A stretch of 64,000 nt of DNA from Tetrahymena thermophila SB210 (taxonomy: Eukaryota > Ciliophora > Oligohymenophorea > Hymenostomatida > Tetrahymenidae), in contig NW_002476414.1 in NCBI RefSeq assembly GCF_000189635.1, positions 143,870 through 207,869 of the forward strand. Direction: 5' to 3'. Position 1 is the stretch's first letter. The number at the start of each line of letters is the position of its first letter. The notes beneath the pieces were generated by a model that was not told the DNA's origin, searched no databases, and worked only from the letters and a program-made list of their open reading frames with translations. The position numbers and the translations under genes were made by a program. Shown here piece after piece: positions 26,360-39,619 of the stretch.

Positions 26360-26992
26360 AATAAATAAAATAAATAATTACTTCTTCTGCATTATTGAAA
26401 TATTTTTTCGACGATATCATTTACTTATTTTTATTTCAAAAATATTTAACAGAAATTTAAGGAAATTTAATTAATTAAATTAAAAAATTAATTTACTTTT
26501 ATTTCTTATTAATTTAGATAAAAAGAACAAATAAATTTCAATAGTTAATAAATTAGTATATAAATTTTCTTTTAAGAAGAAATATCACAAAAAAGCTTGT
26601 GTAGCATTTGTTATTAAATATTAATATTTAAAAAAAGAAAAAATTATTCAAAAGTAAGATTTTTAATCAAATTTTAATAAAAATGTGATGACTGACTGAC
26701 TGACATATTTATTTATTATTTATGTCAGAATTCACCAAAATTTATCATAAACAATTTCAAATATATTTTTTATTTAATTTTAAACTCATTAATACCTAGC
26801 CAAACCACTAGATTTGAATTAGGTGCTTGGCTTTACAATTTCTTATTTAGAAGAATAAAAAAAATAAAAAATCTATCTATTTATTAAAAATGTTAAATTA
26901 TTCAATTACAAAATATTATAAAATAAATATTTTATATTCTGATATTGAAATATTTTTATTTTATTCATTATTTTTTCAACACATTTATATCA
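26360..26992. other. Spacer between LRR genes B and C
   Basis: About 630 bp holding the 5' flank of B and the 3' flank of C. The first 150 bp resemble the flanks of the other LRR genes. A GACT tandem (around 26690-26703) and a weak hairpin AGCCAA...TTGGCT (26799-26834) were noted. No gene. Confidence 0.5.
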
Positions 26993-29900
26993 TCATTTGA
27001 ATTATATTTTAAAGACAACTAATCTTTTTAATTTAAGACATTTGCTTTCTACTTGCAATTACTGTGATTCTTTTATTTTGTTTTTACTTTTAATTTAAAT
27101 TAGTGTAAATTATTAAATAATATTTAAAATAATCAAATATTTAAATTTATATTTATATTTTCAATCAATAAATAAATAAAAATAAAATTAGTGCAATAAA
27201 AAGAAAATCAAATAAATTAAATAAAAAGCCTTTAAATAAATAAAAAAAATGAGTAAGTTAGTAGTATTGTTTTTAATTTTTTTTATATTAAAAAATATTG
27301 CAATCCAAAGCAAATAAATTGTTTTTACCGAAGATCAAGTTTCAATTTTGAGAGATTAGTGCATTTTTCTAAACCAAAAACTAAACTTGATGCACCAAGT
27401 ACTCCAAATTCATTCCAACTTTTAAAAAATTGAAGAAAAAATATTTAGCTAGTTAGTTAGGAGGAATAAATGAAGAAAAAATATTAAATAGTAAAAAATT
27501 AATAAATAATAATAAAATTAAAAGTTCAAAAAGATAAAATGAAATAATTAAATTAACACAGAAAGAAAAATAAGTTAAATAAAAAGCTGATAAATAAATA
27601 AACTAAATAGCTAAATTGTTTTAAATTCAATCAAAAAATATTAAATCTAAAAATAAAGCGTTTTTACCCAAGATTAATTGTCAAATTTGAGAGATTAGTG
27701 CACTTTGCTAAAGCAGTACCAAAGCCTTATGCACATTCATCACCAATATAATTTCCACTTTTTAAATATTGAAGAAAAGCAAAATCAATAATTTATTAAA
27801 TTTACAAAAAGGAAAAAAAAAACACTAGCAGAATAAAACAAAAAGATCAAATAATCAAATAAAAGATAATAAATAAATTAAAAAAATTATATTTTTTAAA
27901 TCTATTTTATACTAAAAAATATTATAATCCAAAATAAATAAACTATTTTTACCCAAGATTAAGTTTCAAATTTGAGAGATTAATGCAATTTCCTAAACTA
28001 GAATATATATCCGATATACCAAGATCACCAATTTCAATACCACTTTTTAATAATTGAAGAAAAGAATATTATTAATTATTTATTTATTTTGAAGGAAAAA
28101 ATGAAGAAAAAATATGGAATAATAAGAACTAAAATAACCAATAATAAAAGCAAATGTTCAAGATAAGTTTATTTTTATATCAAAAATATCACAATCTAAA
28201 ATAAATAAACTATTTAACGTAAGACCAAGCGTTAAATATGAGAGATTAGTGCATTTTCCTAAAGCAAGACTTAAACATGATGCACCTTCATCACCAATTA
28301 AATTTCCACTTTTATTGAAAAAAAGAATATAATTAATTATTATTTTGAAGAAAAAAGGAAGAAATAATATAAAATAATAATAAATTAATTAATTTATAAA
28401 TAATAAAAGCAAAGTTTAAAAATAGAAACATTTTTTTAAATTAAAAAAGAGAAAAAAACTCAAGCAGAATAAAAAATAAAAAGAAAAGTAAATAATTGAT
28501 AAATAAATTAAATGAGTTTTATTGTTTTAAATTTATTTTATTTTAAAAATATCACAATCCAAAGCAAATAAATAAGCTGTTTTTACTTAAGATCAAGTTT
28601 TAAATTTGAAAGATTAGCGAGTTTTGCTATAGCAGAACCTAAGTCCGATGAACCTTCATAGCCAATTTTATTACAACTTTTTTAAATTTTAAAGAAAAAA
28701 ATATTATTACTTAGTTAGTTAGTTATTTATTTATTTAGAAGGTAAAACGAAGAAAAATATCAAATAATGAAAAAATTTGTTGAATTAATAAAGAATAAAA
28801 AAGTTAAAGAAAAATAAATAAATAAAATAAAAAGCTAATAATTAAATAAATTAAAAGAGTTAGTTAGTTATCTGATTTAAATTACTTTTGATATTAAAAA
28901 TAACACAATTTATAAGGAAAATAAACTGTTTTTACCGAAGATCAAGAGCCAAATTTGAGAGATCAGTGCAATTTGCTAATGCAGAACATAAGCCTGATAA
29001 ACCTTCATCACCAATTTAATTGTACCTTTTTAAATATTGAAGAAAAAAATATAATTCATTAGTTAGTTAGTTAGTTAGTTAGAAAAAATATGAAACAATA
29101 AGAAATAAATAAATAAATGAATTAATAATAAAAGGAAAAGTTGAAAATAATAAAATAAGTTTAAAGAAAAAAAATAGAATCAGAATAAAAAAGAAATAGA
29201 AAAATAAATCAAATAAAAACTAACAAATAAATAAATAAATTAAGAGATTAAGTTAGTTATATTGTTTTAAATTTATTTTTATATTAAAAAATAATCTAAA
29301 ACAAATTAAATATTTTTTTACCCAATCTCAAGTGTCAAATTTGAAAGATTAGTGCACTTTATTAAACCAGAACCTAAGCCTGATGCACCTAAGCTACTAA
29401 TTTAGTTTTCACTTTTTAAATATTATAAAAAAAAGTATAATTAATTAGTTATTTAGAAGGAAAAAATATTAAATAATAAGAAATTAGCTTATTAATGATT
29501 AGAAAAAAAATTTTTTAATTTTAAAATTAGATAAACTACCAAATATATAAAATAGAAGCAGAATGAATATAAAAGAAAAAGAAGTTAAATAAAAAGAGGA
29601 GAAATAAATTGAAAGAGTTAGTTATATTATATGTCTTAAATTCGTTTTTACATTAAAAGATATCTCAATTCAATACAAATAAATTTTTTTACCAAAGATT
29701 AAGTGTCAAATTTTAGAGATTAGTGCAATTTGCTAAACCAGATCCTAATCCTGTAGCACTTTTATCACCAATTTAATTTACACTTTTTAAATATTGAAAA
29801 AAAGTAAAAAATTAATTTGTTAGTTACAAAAAAATGAAATAAAAAAGAGAAAGAAAAATAAATCAAATAAAAAGCTGATAAATAAATAAATGAAAAGAGT

Positions 29901-31477
29901 TAGTTTTATTGTTTTAAATTCATTTTTATAACTAAAAATATCACAATTAATAACAAATAAACTATTTTTACCCAAGATTAAGTGTCAAATTAGAGAGGTT
30001 AGTGCATTTTGCTAAAGCAGATCCTAAGCCTGCTGCATATCCAACACCAATTTAATTGTAACTATTTAAATATTGAAGAAAAGAATATAATTTATTAATA
30101 GTTAGAAAATAAAATGAAAGAAAAAATATAAAATAATAAGAAATTAATTTATAAAAAAACAAAAGTTTAAAATGATAATAATAATTAATAAAAAGTTGAT
30201 AAATTAATTAATTAAATGAGTTTTATTGTTTTAAATTTATTTTCAAGTTAAAAAATATCATAATCCAAAACAACAAAATTATTTTTACCGAAGATCTAGT
30301 GTTAAATTTGAGAGATTAGCACACTTTGCTAAATGGGAAACTAAAACCGATGCACCTTCATCACTAATTTAATTTTACCTTTTTAAATATTGAAGAAAAT
30401 AATAAAATTAATTAGTTAGTTTGTTAGTTTAAAGGAATAAATGAAAAAATAACTAAATAATAAAAAATGAATAATAAAAGTAAAATTTCAAAGTGAAAAA
30501 ATAAGTTAAATTAATACTGAAAATAAAAAAACACAAGCAGAATAAAAAAGAAAAAGAAAAATTTTTCAAATAAAAAGCTAATAAATAAATAAATGAAAAC
30601 AGCTATTTGTTTTAAATTTATTTTTATATTGAAAAATATCACAATACAAAACAAATAAACCGTTTTTACCTAATATCAAGTGTTAAATTTTAGAGATTAC
30701 TAAACTTTCCTAAACTAGAACCTATTCCTGATGCACCTGCATCACCAATTTTATTGTATCTGTTTAAATATTGAAGAAAAGAATATAATTAATTAGTAAC
30801 TTAGAAGTAAAAAATGAAGAAAAAATATGAAATAATAAGAAATGAATTTATTAATGATTAGAAAAAAGCTTGAAATGAAAAATTGATTAAATTAACAAAG
30901 AAAAAAACAAAAATGCAAGAAGAATAATTAATTACAAAGCATAAAATTAAATATAAATCAAATAAAAAGAGTTTTGTTTTTTTTAAATTTATTATTATAT
31001 AAAAAAAAAATAACAATCCATAACAAATAAACAAACTGTTTTTACCCAAGATAAAGTGTCAAATTTGAGAGATTAGTGCATATTTCTAAACCAGAACCTA
31101 AGCATGACACATCTTCTTCTACAATTTAATTGTACCTTATTAAAAAATAAAGAAAAAATATAAATTATTAGTAAGATAATGGAAAAAATAAATGAAGAAG
31201 ATATATTCAGAAATAACTGAATTAATAATAAAATCAAAAGTTGAAAATCAATTTAAAAATAATTAAATAAATATAAATAAAAATGAATGAATGAATAAAG
31301 GCGAATTTCTACTACAAAAAATATTTTAAATAGTTTTAAAATTAAATATAAAAAATCAGCAATAATTATATTAATATATTTAAAATACATCAAATCAATA
31401 TGGAGAACCTAATAAGATTAAAGTGAAGAGTTTAAAAACTTTTTTTATTAATAAAAATAAATTTAAGAAATATTCAT
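26993..31477 (-). CDS. LRR gene C: 12 LRR exons
   Basis: First exon 31389-31477 (MNISQIYFYQQKKFLNSSL...). LRR exons of 90 nt start at 31046, 30670, 30289, 29972, 29693, 29322, 28936, 28587, 28219, 27953, 27668 and 27329; the last exon is 26993-27086. Coding total is 1263 nt, 420 aa. Exon-by-exon alignment with B and D by their acceptor-side sequences suggests one LRR exon has been lost between those at 30289 and 30670. The donor of the exon at 28219 is GTTAAATAG instead of the usual GTAAAAATAG. The C-cap reads KNKIKESQQLQVESKCLKL then KRLVVFKIQFK. Function unknown beyond LRR-mediated protein binding expected for the fold. Confidence 0.85.
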
Positions 31478-32026
31478 AATAAATAAAATAAATAATTACT
31501 TCTTCTATATTCTTGAAATATTTTTCCTATGATATCATTTATTTATTTACTTATTTTTATTTCAAAAATATTGAACAAAAATTTATGGAAATTGAATGAA
31601 TTATAATTAATTATTTAAAAACTAATTTACTTTTATTGCAAATAAATTTAGATAAAAAAGACAGATAAATATATTACAATAATTATCAAATATATATTTA
31701 TAAATTTGCTTTTAAGAAGAAATATCACAAAAACACTGGTTTAATATTTTATTAAATCTTAGTCATATGTTGAAACAATTCTAAAGGTTTATTTTTTTTA
31801 ATTGAATCCAATATGATTTTTTGAAAGAGCTGAGGTTAATTAAAATTTTTTTTTTTGATATTTATGTTAATTGATAACCAAAATATAATAAATTAATATT
31901 GGATGTGAGATCTACTTGTTTCTTTATTATAAAAATATTTTAATAAAAAATTAACATTATATTCCCATAAAAAATTTCTTCAATATAAATATTATTTTCT
32001 TTTATTATTAAGCCTGAATGAATAAT

Positions 32027-32077
<51 letters not shown>

Positions 32078-32592
32078 TTATTATTAAGCAAGAAAATACT
32101 ACAAAATTTATGTTAGATATTTTTAAGTTTATCTAAATATTTAAAGTGCTTTATAAATTTTATAAATATTGTAATTTTTATTTAATCTTTGCTAATGCCT
32201 AAAAATATTAATTCCCATTGTTAATATATCTAATTAATATCTATGATTTCAAAGCTTCTAATTTAAGAAATTTAATAAGATAAAATATTCACTATCAATA
32301 ATTAAAGATTTCATTTTTTTTTAATAAAATTGATAACTGACTTAAGAGTAAATACCTTATTTATTTATTTATTTAAGTAATTTCCATTTTTTTATTTTTT
32401 ATTTAGTAAAATAATTATGTTCAGCTTACAAAATTTATTTGATATATATAACTCTAAAAATAAAACAAATCTATCAATTATTAGTCTAAATTATTCATTA
32501 CAAAATGTTATAAAATAAACACATTATATATATTCTATTTTTCAAATATTTTTATATTTATTCATCTATTTTTCACCACTTGTTTATCACAA
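31478..32592. other. Spacer between LRR genes C and D
   Basis: About 1.1 kb. The 5' flank of C at the left is similar to the other LRR genes. It includes a long TTTA tract at 32024-32079. No gene recognised. Confidence 0.55.
32024..32079. repeat. (TTTA)n simple repeat
   Basis: About 14 uninterrupted TTTA copies in the LRR C/D spacer. Confidence 0.92.
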
Positions 32593-35500
32593 TCAGAAAT
32601 ATATTTTAAAGACGACTAATCTTTTTAATTTAAGATATTTGCTTTCAACTTTTAATTTCTATGATATATTTATTTTGCTTTTACTTTTAATAAATTTTTT
32701 ATTAATAAATAAAAATAAAATTAGCTAGCTTATTAAAAAAGCAAAAAAAATAAATTAAATAAATGACTGATAAATAAATAAATAAAAAAGTAAGTCATAT
32801 TGTTTTTAAACTTTTTATATTTTAAAAATTATAACAGTCTAAACAAATAAATTGTTTTTACAGTATAAAAAGTGTCAAATTTTAGAGGTTAGTGCACTTT
32901 CCTAAAACAGAACTTAAGCCAGATGCACCAATTTCACTAATTTCACTCCAACTTTTTAAATATTAAGGAAAAAATATAATTAATTAGTTATTTAGAAGGA
33001 AAAAATGAAGAAATAATATCAAATTTAATAACTAATAATAAAATCAAAAGGCCAAAATGAAAAAATAAACGATTTAAAATAACAAACAAAAAACTAAACG
33101 AGAATAAAAAAGAGAAAGAAAAATAAATTAAATAAAAACTGATAAATAAATTAATATGGTTAAGTTGCTTTAAATTCACTTTCATATTAAAAAATATCAC
33201 AATCCAAAACAAATAAAGTGTTTTTACTCAAGATTAAGTGTCAAATTTGAGAGATTAGTGCACTTTGCTAAAGCAGCACCAATGCCTAATACACCTTCAT
33301 CACCAATTTAATTGGAACTTTTTAAATATTGAAGAAAAGAATATAATTAATAAGTTTTTTTGAAGGAAAAATAAAAACAGAAAAAGAAAAATAAATTAAA
33401 CAAAAATATAAAAAATAAATAAATAAATTAAAAGAGTTATGCTTGAATGTATTTTTTTAAAAATATTAAAATCTAAAATAAATAAACCTTTTTTACCTAA
33501 GATAAAGTTTCAAATTTGAGAAATTAGTGCACTCTCCTAAACTTGAACATATGCCTAATGCACCAAGATCACCAATTTAATTTCCACTTTTTAAATATTC
33601 AAGAAAATAAAATTTATTAATTAATTATTTATTTATTTATTTATTTAGTTTGAAGGAAAAATTAAGAAATAATATGAAATAATAAGAATTAAATTAAGCA
33701 ATAATAAAAGCAAATGTTCAAGATAAAAATTGCTTAAGCAAACTAAGAAATAAAAAAGAAAAAGAAAATAAATCAAATAAAAAGCTAATAAATAAATTAA
33801 ATGAGTTTTATTGTTTTAAATTTATTTTTATATTAAAAATATCACAATCTAAAATAAATAAATTGCTTTTACGTAAAATCAAGTACCAAATTTTAGAGAT
33901 TAGTGAATTTTCCTAAATTAAAACCTAAGCATGACGAACCTTCATCACCAATTTAATTGGAACTTTTTAAATATTAAAGAAAATAATATAATTAATTAAC
34001 TATTTATTTTGAAGGAAAAATCAAAGAAAAATATGAAGTAAAAAGAAATGAGTTAATTAATAGAAAAAGAAAAAGTTCAAAATGAAAAAAATTTTTAAAT
34101 TAACAAGAAAAGAAAACTCAAGCAAAATAAAAAAGAAAAGAAAATAATCAAATAAAAAGTGATAAATAAATTAAAAGAATTTTATTGTTTTAAATTTGAT
34201 TTATGTTAAAAAATATCACAATCCAAAACACATAAGATATTTTTACACAAGATAAAGTGTCAAATTTGAGAGATTAGTGCGCTTTACTACAGTAGAATCT
34301 AAGTCTGATGAACCTTCTTAGCCAATTTTACTATAAATTTTAAAATATTAATGAGTTAATTTGAAGAAACAAATAAAGAAAAATATCAAATAATATGAAA
34401 TTAATTAATTAATGAAATATAGATTAAATAGTTGTAATGAAAAATTGATGAAATTAATATACAAAGAAAAAAATAAAAGCAAAATCGAAAATAAAAAGAA
34501 AAATAAATAAACTAAAAAGCTCATAAATAAATTAAATGAGTTAGTTATATTGTTTTCAATTCATTTTTATATTAAAAAATATAAAAATCCAAAACAAATA
34601 AACTATTTTTACACAAGAAAAGGTGTCATATTTGAGAGATTAACGCATTTTGTTAAACCAAAACCTAAGCCTGATACACCTACGTCACCAATTTCATTCT
34701 GACTTTTTAAATATTGAAGAAAATAATATTATTAATTAGTTATTTACAAGAAAAAAAAAGAAAAAAAATATGAAATAATAAGAAATGAATTAATTAATAA
34801 TAAGAAAAAAGCTTAAAATGATAAAATAAATAAGTTTAATTAACAAAGAAAAAAAACAAAAGCAGAATAAAAAATAAAAAGAAAAATAAATCAAATAAAT
34901 AAATAACTGATAAATAAATGAAAAGAGTTAGTTAGTTATATTGCTTTAAATTTATTTTCTTACTAAAAAATATCACAATTACAAAAACAAATAAGCTGTT
35001 TTTACCTTAGATTAAGTGTCAAATTTGAGAGATTAGTACAATTCCCTAAACCAACACCTAAACCTGATGCACCGATTGCACCAATTTAAGCTCCACTTTA
35101 AATATTGTAGAAACGAATATAATTAGTTAGCAATTAAGGAAGAAAAAATGAAGACAAAATATGAAATAATAAGAAAGAAATGAATTAATTAAATGATAAG
35201 AGAAAAAGTATGAAATGCAAAAATTGAATAAAATAGCATAGAAATAAAAAAATAAAACCATAATATAAAAGAAAAGAAAAATAAATTAAAAGAGTTATTC
35301 ATATTTTTTAAATATATTTTTATAGTAATAATTATCATAATCAAAAAAAATAAACTGTTTTTACCTTAGATTAAGTGTCAAATTTGACAGATTAGTGCAC
35401 TTTGCTATAGCATAACCTAATTCTGGCACACTTTCATCACCAATTGAATTGATACTTTTTTATTTTGAAGTAAAGAATATTTTTAGTTTGAAAAAAAATA

Positions 35501-37346
35501 AAAGAAAAAGAGAAAGAAAAACAAGATCAAATAAGAAGCTGATAAATAAATTAAAAAACTTATATTGATTTAATTACCCTTTTATAAAAAAAAAAATCAC
35601 AATCTAAAGAAATAAACTATTTTTACTCAAGATTAAGTGTTAAATTTGAGAGATTAGTGCACTTTGATATAGAAGAACTTAAGCCTGATACACCTTTGTC
35701 ACCAATTAAATTGTACCTTTTTAAATATTAAAGAAAAGAATATAATTAATTTGTTAGTTAAAAAAAATGAAGAAAAAATATAAAATAATATGAAATTAAT
35801 TAATTAATAAATAAATAATAAAAACAAATTTAATTAAAATGATAAACTGAGTTTAATTAACAACGAAAAAAAAAATGAAAAAGAATAAAAGAGAAAAAGA
35901 AATTTTTAAATTAAATAGTTTATTTTGTTTTAAATTAATTTTTATATTAAAAAATATCACAATCCAAAACAAATATTTTGTTTTTACCCAAGATCAAGTG
36001 TTAAATTTGAAAGATTAACACATTTTGCTAAATCAGAAACTAAACATGATAAACATTCATCACTAATTTTATTGTCACTTATTTATTAAGTATTCAAGAA
36101 AAAAATATAATTAATTAGTTAGAAGGAAAGAATGAAGAAAAAATATAAATTAATAAGAAATAAATTAATTTATTAATAATAAAACCAAAAGTTTAAAATA
36201 AAAAATTAGTGAGATTAACAAAGAAAGAAACATAAAATAAAACATAAATCAAACAAAAAAAGGTAATAAATAAATAAATAAATTAATTAATTAAAAGAGT
36301 TTTGTTGTTTAAATATATTTTTATATTAAAAAATATCAAAATCTAAAACAAACAAGTAAAGTGCTTTTACCTAAGATTAAGTGCCAAATATTAGAGATTA
36401 GTGTACTTTGTTAATGCAGAACTTAAGCCTAATGCACCTTCATCATTAATTTCATTTTACCTTTTAAATATTTAAAATATTTAAGAAAAGAATAGAAATA
36501 ATAAGAAGCAAATAAATAATAAAAGTAAAAGTTCAAAATAAAGGATTTGTTAAATTAACAAAAAAAAAAAAACATAAGTAGAATAAAAAAGAAAAATAAA
36601 TAAAATATAAAGATGATAAATAAATTAAATGAGTATTTTTATTTTAAAAATATTTATTTTTATATTAAAAAATGTCACAAACCAAAACAAATAAACCATT
36701 TTTACCTAAGATCAAGTGTCAAATTTAAGAGATTAGTACACTATCCTAAACTAGGACCTATGCTTATTGAACCTTCATCACAAATTTTATTGTAACTTTT
36801 AAATATTGAAGAATAGAATATAATTAATTTGTTAGTTAAAGCTTGAAATTAAAAAATTTGTAAATTTAAAAAGAAAAAAAAAAGCAAAAGTAGAATAAAA
36901 AGGAATTATAAAAATAAATCATTTAAATATATAGCTGATAAATAAATGAAAAGAGTTATTTTATTTTAAAATTATTATTAAATTATACAAAACATAATCC
37001 AAACTAATAAACTGCTATTACCCAAGTTAAAGTGTCAAATTTGAGAGATTAGCACACTTTGCTAAAGTAGAACCTAAATCTGATGCATCTTTATAACCAA
37101 TTTTATGGTACCTTTTAAATATTGAAGAAAAAAATATAAATAATTAGTTAGAAGGAAAAAATGAAGAAAAAATATGAAATATTTATCAGAAAAAAATAAT
37201 GTAAATAGTTTTTAATATAAAAAATGAGCAATAATTATAATAATAAATTAAAAATACATCAGATCGATATGGAGAACCTAATGAGATTAAAGAGAAGACT
37301 TTAAAAACTTTTTTTATTAATAAAAATAAATTTAAGAAATATTCAT
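32593..37346 (-). CDS. LRR gene D: 13 LRR exons, one with shifted acceptor
   Basis: First exon 37258-37346 (MNISQIYFYQQKKFLKSSL...). LRR exons start at 37022, 36706, 36371, 35988, 35627, 35365, 35006, 34613, 34247, 33873, 33497, 33228 and 32862; the last exon is 32593-32683. All LRR exons are 90 nt except 34247-34330 (84 nt), where the usual acceptor AG is gone and the next in-frame AG 6 nt downstream must be used. Coding total is 1344 nt, 447 aa. The protein is an N-cap, 13 LRRs and a C-cap (KSKINISQKLKVESKYLKL then KRLVVFKIYF), no signal peptide. It is the upstream-most member of the cluster and looks fully intact. Confidence 0.85.
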
Positions 37347-37824
37347 AATAGAAAAATAAATTATTACCTCTTCTGCATTATTGAAATATTTTTCCTATGA
37401 TATCATTTATGTATTTATTTATTTATATATTTTTGTTTCAAAATATTGAAAAGGAATTTATGGTAATTAAATTAATTAATTATAAGTATATATTATATTA
37501 AAACATAAGTTTAGTTTTATTTCATCTTAATAATTTGGTTGAAATGGAATTCAAAAAATTTATATTTATTTTTGCTTTTATTTTTATAAAATTTCATAAA
37601 ATAAATTTAAAAATAAAATATATGGTAGATATATAGAGTATATTTATTTATAAATAACAAGTTAATTTTTATAGCAGATACTAACTAAATTTTACAAAAA
37701 AATTACAAATTTATTAAAAATCAAATAAGTAAATGATATTTATTAATTTATATATTTTTAAATTTTCTTTATTTTTTGCATTTTTTTTTTTGTATTAAAT
37801 TTATTAGTTAATATGACTATTTTT
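37347..37824. other. Spacer between LRR gene D and the next - strand gene
   Basis: About 480 bp of AT-rich DNA: promoter side of LRR gene D and 3' flank of the 528-aa gene. The part adjacent to LRR D resembles the flanks of LRR genes B and C. No gene. Confidence 0.55.
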
Positions 37825-39619
37825 TCATTCATCTTATTCTTTAAAATAAAATTTAATAAAAGCTTCTTATATGATTTCTTTTCTTAATATGTTAAGCTAA
37901 TTTTGCCTTTTAAGACATGTTAAATATGCTAAAAGCGCGTGCTTTGGTTTATTAATTAATTTATTATTGATTATTCTCAAATTAGTTCGAATATCTAAAA
38001 CATTTGAAAAACATTTACTGTCAATCATAGAAAGTATTTATTTTTTTTCTTTTTCTTAAAGGCATATGTTGATTGGAAAAGCTCTATTTTAAGTATCAAA
38101 TAAATATCTAAAAACTTAAACATTTAAACTACATAGTATTTTTATTAATTGCTTATTTGCACTTATAGTATCACATTCGCTTGATTAACTATTGAATTAG
38201 CATAATTAGTAGATGTTTTTTGTAGGTTATCTTAATATTAAATCTTATGTGTCAATATGTAAATTATGATCAAACAAAACTTTTTATTTGTTAATTTATT
38301 CCCTTTTAATGAAAAAATCATCATATTTTGTCTTAATATCTAGCTAGCTTTATTAATGAATGTTAGCATATTTTAATATCTTTCTAACTTCTTTTAAAAA
38401 GTGCACCGATTTAACATCTAAAAAGATGAATTAAATGGCATTCTCATTAAAAACAGTAAACAAATTTTCTAAAATATAATTTTATATTTTCATTTTATCA
38501 GAATTATATTCAATTTTTATAGAATTACCCTCTTAAACAAGATTAATAAATTTCTAGGGATCTTCCTTTGAAAAAGCTTTGATTTTTAGCTAATTAATTG
38601 ATTTTGCTTTTTCCTTATTTTCTTCGTGAAATAAATGTTCTAGCAGCTCATGCATCGTTTCATCATCAACATATAAATCGATTTAATTTGCAGAAAACAT
38701 TTTGATCAGCCTAATAATGCAATAGCTAAAAGAAGAATTCTCATCTTGAATCAACGCATGAAACTTAACCTTATTATAAGAGCAGTCAATTTTGAATTAT
38801 TATTCATAGATTTTAATTTTCATTTAAGTTAATAGAATATTTTCTATACTAAGCACATTAGTTAAAGAGAAGTCAATCATATGATTTAAGTAATAACATA
38901 AATTGTCTATCACTTATTTGCTATCCTAGTTTGAACTATAGTCGTCGTTTAAGATCCTAAATGATACATTCACCTCAAATCTCTAATATACTAAATTTAA
39001 TTTTCAATGATTATTACTAAAAATTTTAATATTGATTAAAAAATTGTAAAAAATTTCATTTTATTAGACTGGATTAAGCTATTTCAAATCAAATATTTGA
39101 TAATAAATTTGAAAAAAGAGACTATTAATTATAAAATAACTTAATAATGAAGCATAAAATTAAAAAAAAAATAAAATATTTAGATTTAACATTTTTACCA
39201 ATATAGTCGATGTAAATTATCCGATTTTCCAAATTATTAATTTTATCTTCTGCATTCAAATAGTGTTGTACATTATTAATTATGTTATTATTTCTACTTA
39301 AAACTTGTTTTTGATTTAGCTTATAAGAATGCGAAATCAGAGTACCATCGTAATGCAAGCTGAGAATATTTTTAATCCTGATGTCAATTATTACATCAAA
39401 TTTATTTAATTTAAATAATAAGTCTTTTAGCATTTGATTTATGTAGGAGTTGTCATAGTTATATTAAGATATATTATCTAAATCTAGCGATATATATTAA
39501 GCCTAGGTGTATCTGCTAAAAACTTGTTTTAACTATTGCTGACTCTTATCTGTCAAGACTGCTTCGTATAAATCAGCTTTTATCTTAATTTGCTACTAAT
39601 TTTAAACATTAACAATCAT
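37825..39619 (-). CDS. Unrecognised 528-aa protein, two exons
   Basis: Exons 39199-39619 and 37825-38990 (1587 nt), joined through a 208-bp intron with donor GTAAAAATG and acceptor TTTAG. The frame is preserved across the junction (phase 1). ATG at 39619 starts MIVNVQNQQQIKIKADLYEA. The frame is also open upstream, so an earlier start or exon is possible. The protein is rich in Asn, Lys, Ile and Leu and looks globular and soluble, with segments such as NQLDLYVDD-like loops and alternating strand/helix patterns reminiscent of degenerate LRRs (for example SLTNVLSIENILLTQMKIKI), but no motif is good enough to name. Its position next to the LRR cluster may be coincidental. Confidence 0.7.

Larger units (their letters stand above)
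14187..37346 (-). repeat. Tandem array of four LRR genes built from 90-nt exons
   Basis: The whole interval is one family of repeats at two scales. The small unit is a 90-nt LRR exon plus an intron of about 200-290 bp, present 55 times. The large unit is a complete gene of roughly 4.5-6.5 kb (A 14187-20652, B 21394-26359, C 26993-31477, D 32593-37346), all on the - strand, separated by spacers that are themselves similar. First exons (M-N-I-S-Q-I-Y-F-Y...) and last exons (K-N-K-I-N...LKRLVVFKI) are conserved between genes, showing that whole genes were duplicated after the exon array already existed. Confidence 0.92.

Noticed and set aside
26795-26840. tRNA-like or structured RNA around AGCCAA...TTGGCT
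   Set aside because: Only a short imperfect hairpin; no cloverleaf arms or A/B box could be fitted.
31960-32100. TTTA tract as a mobile-element boundary
   Set aside because: Simple tetranucleotide repeats of this type are scattered throughout the window without flanking duplications.
14187-37346. Reading the 14-37 kb region as a satellite, CRISPR-like array or non-coding repeat
   Set aside because: The conserved blocks are open on the - strand under the ciliate code, have constant 90-nt length, splice signals and an LRR consensus; spacers are not unique as in CRISPR.
37825-38990. Calling the 528-aa gene a fifth LRR gene of the cluster
   Set aside because: Its exons are long and it lacks the GDEGASGLGSAL signature; any LRR-like pattern is too weak.
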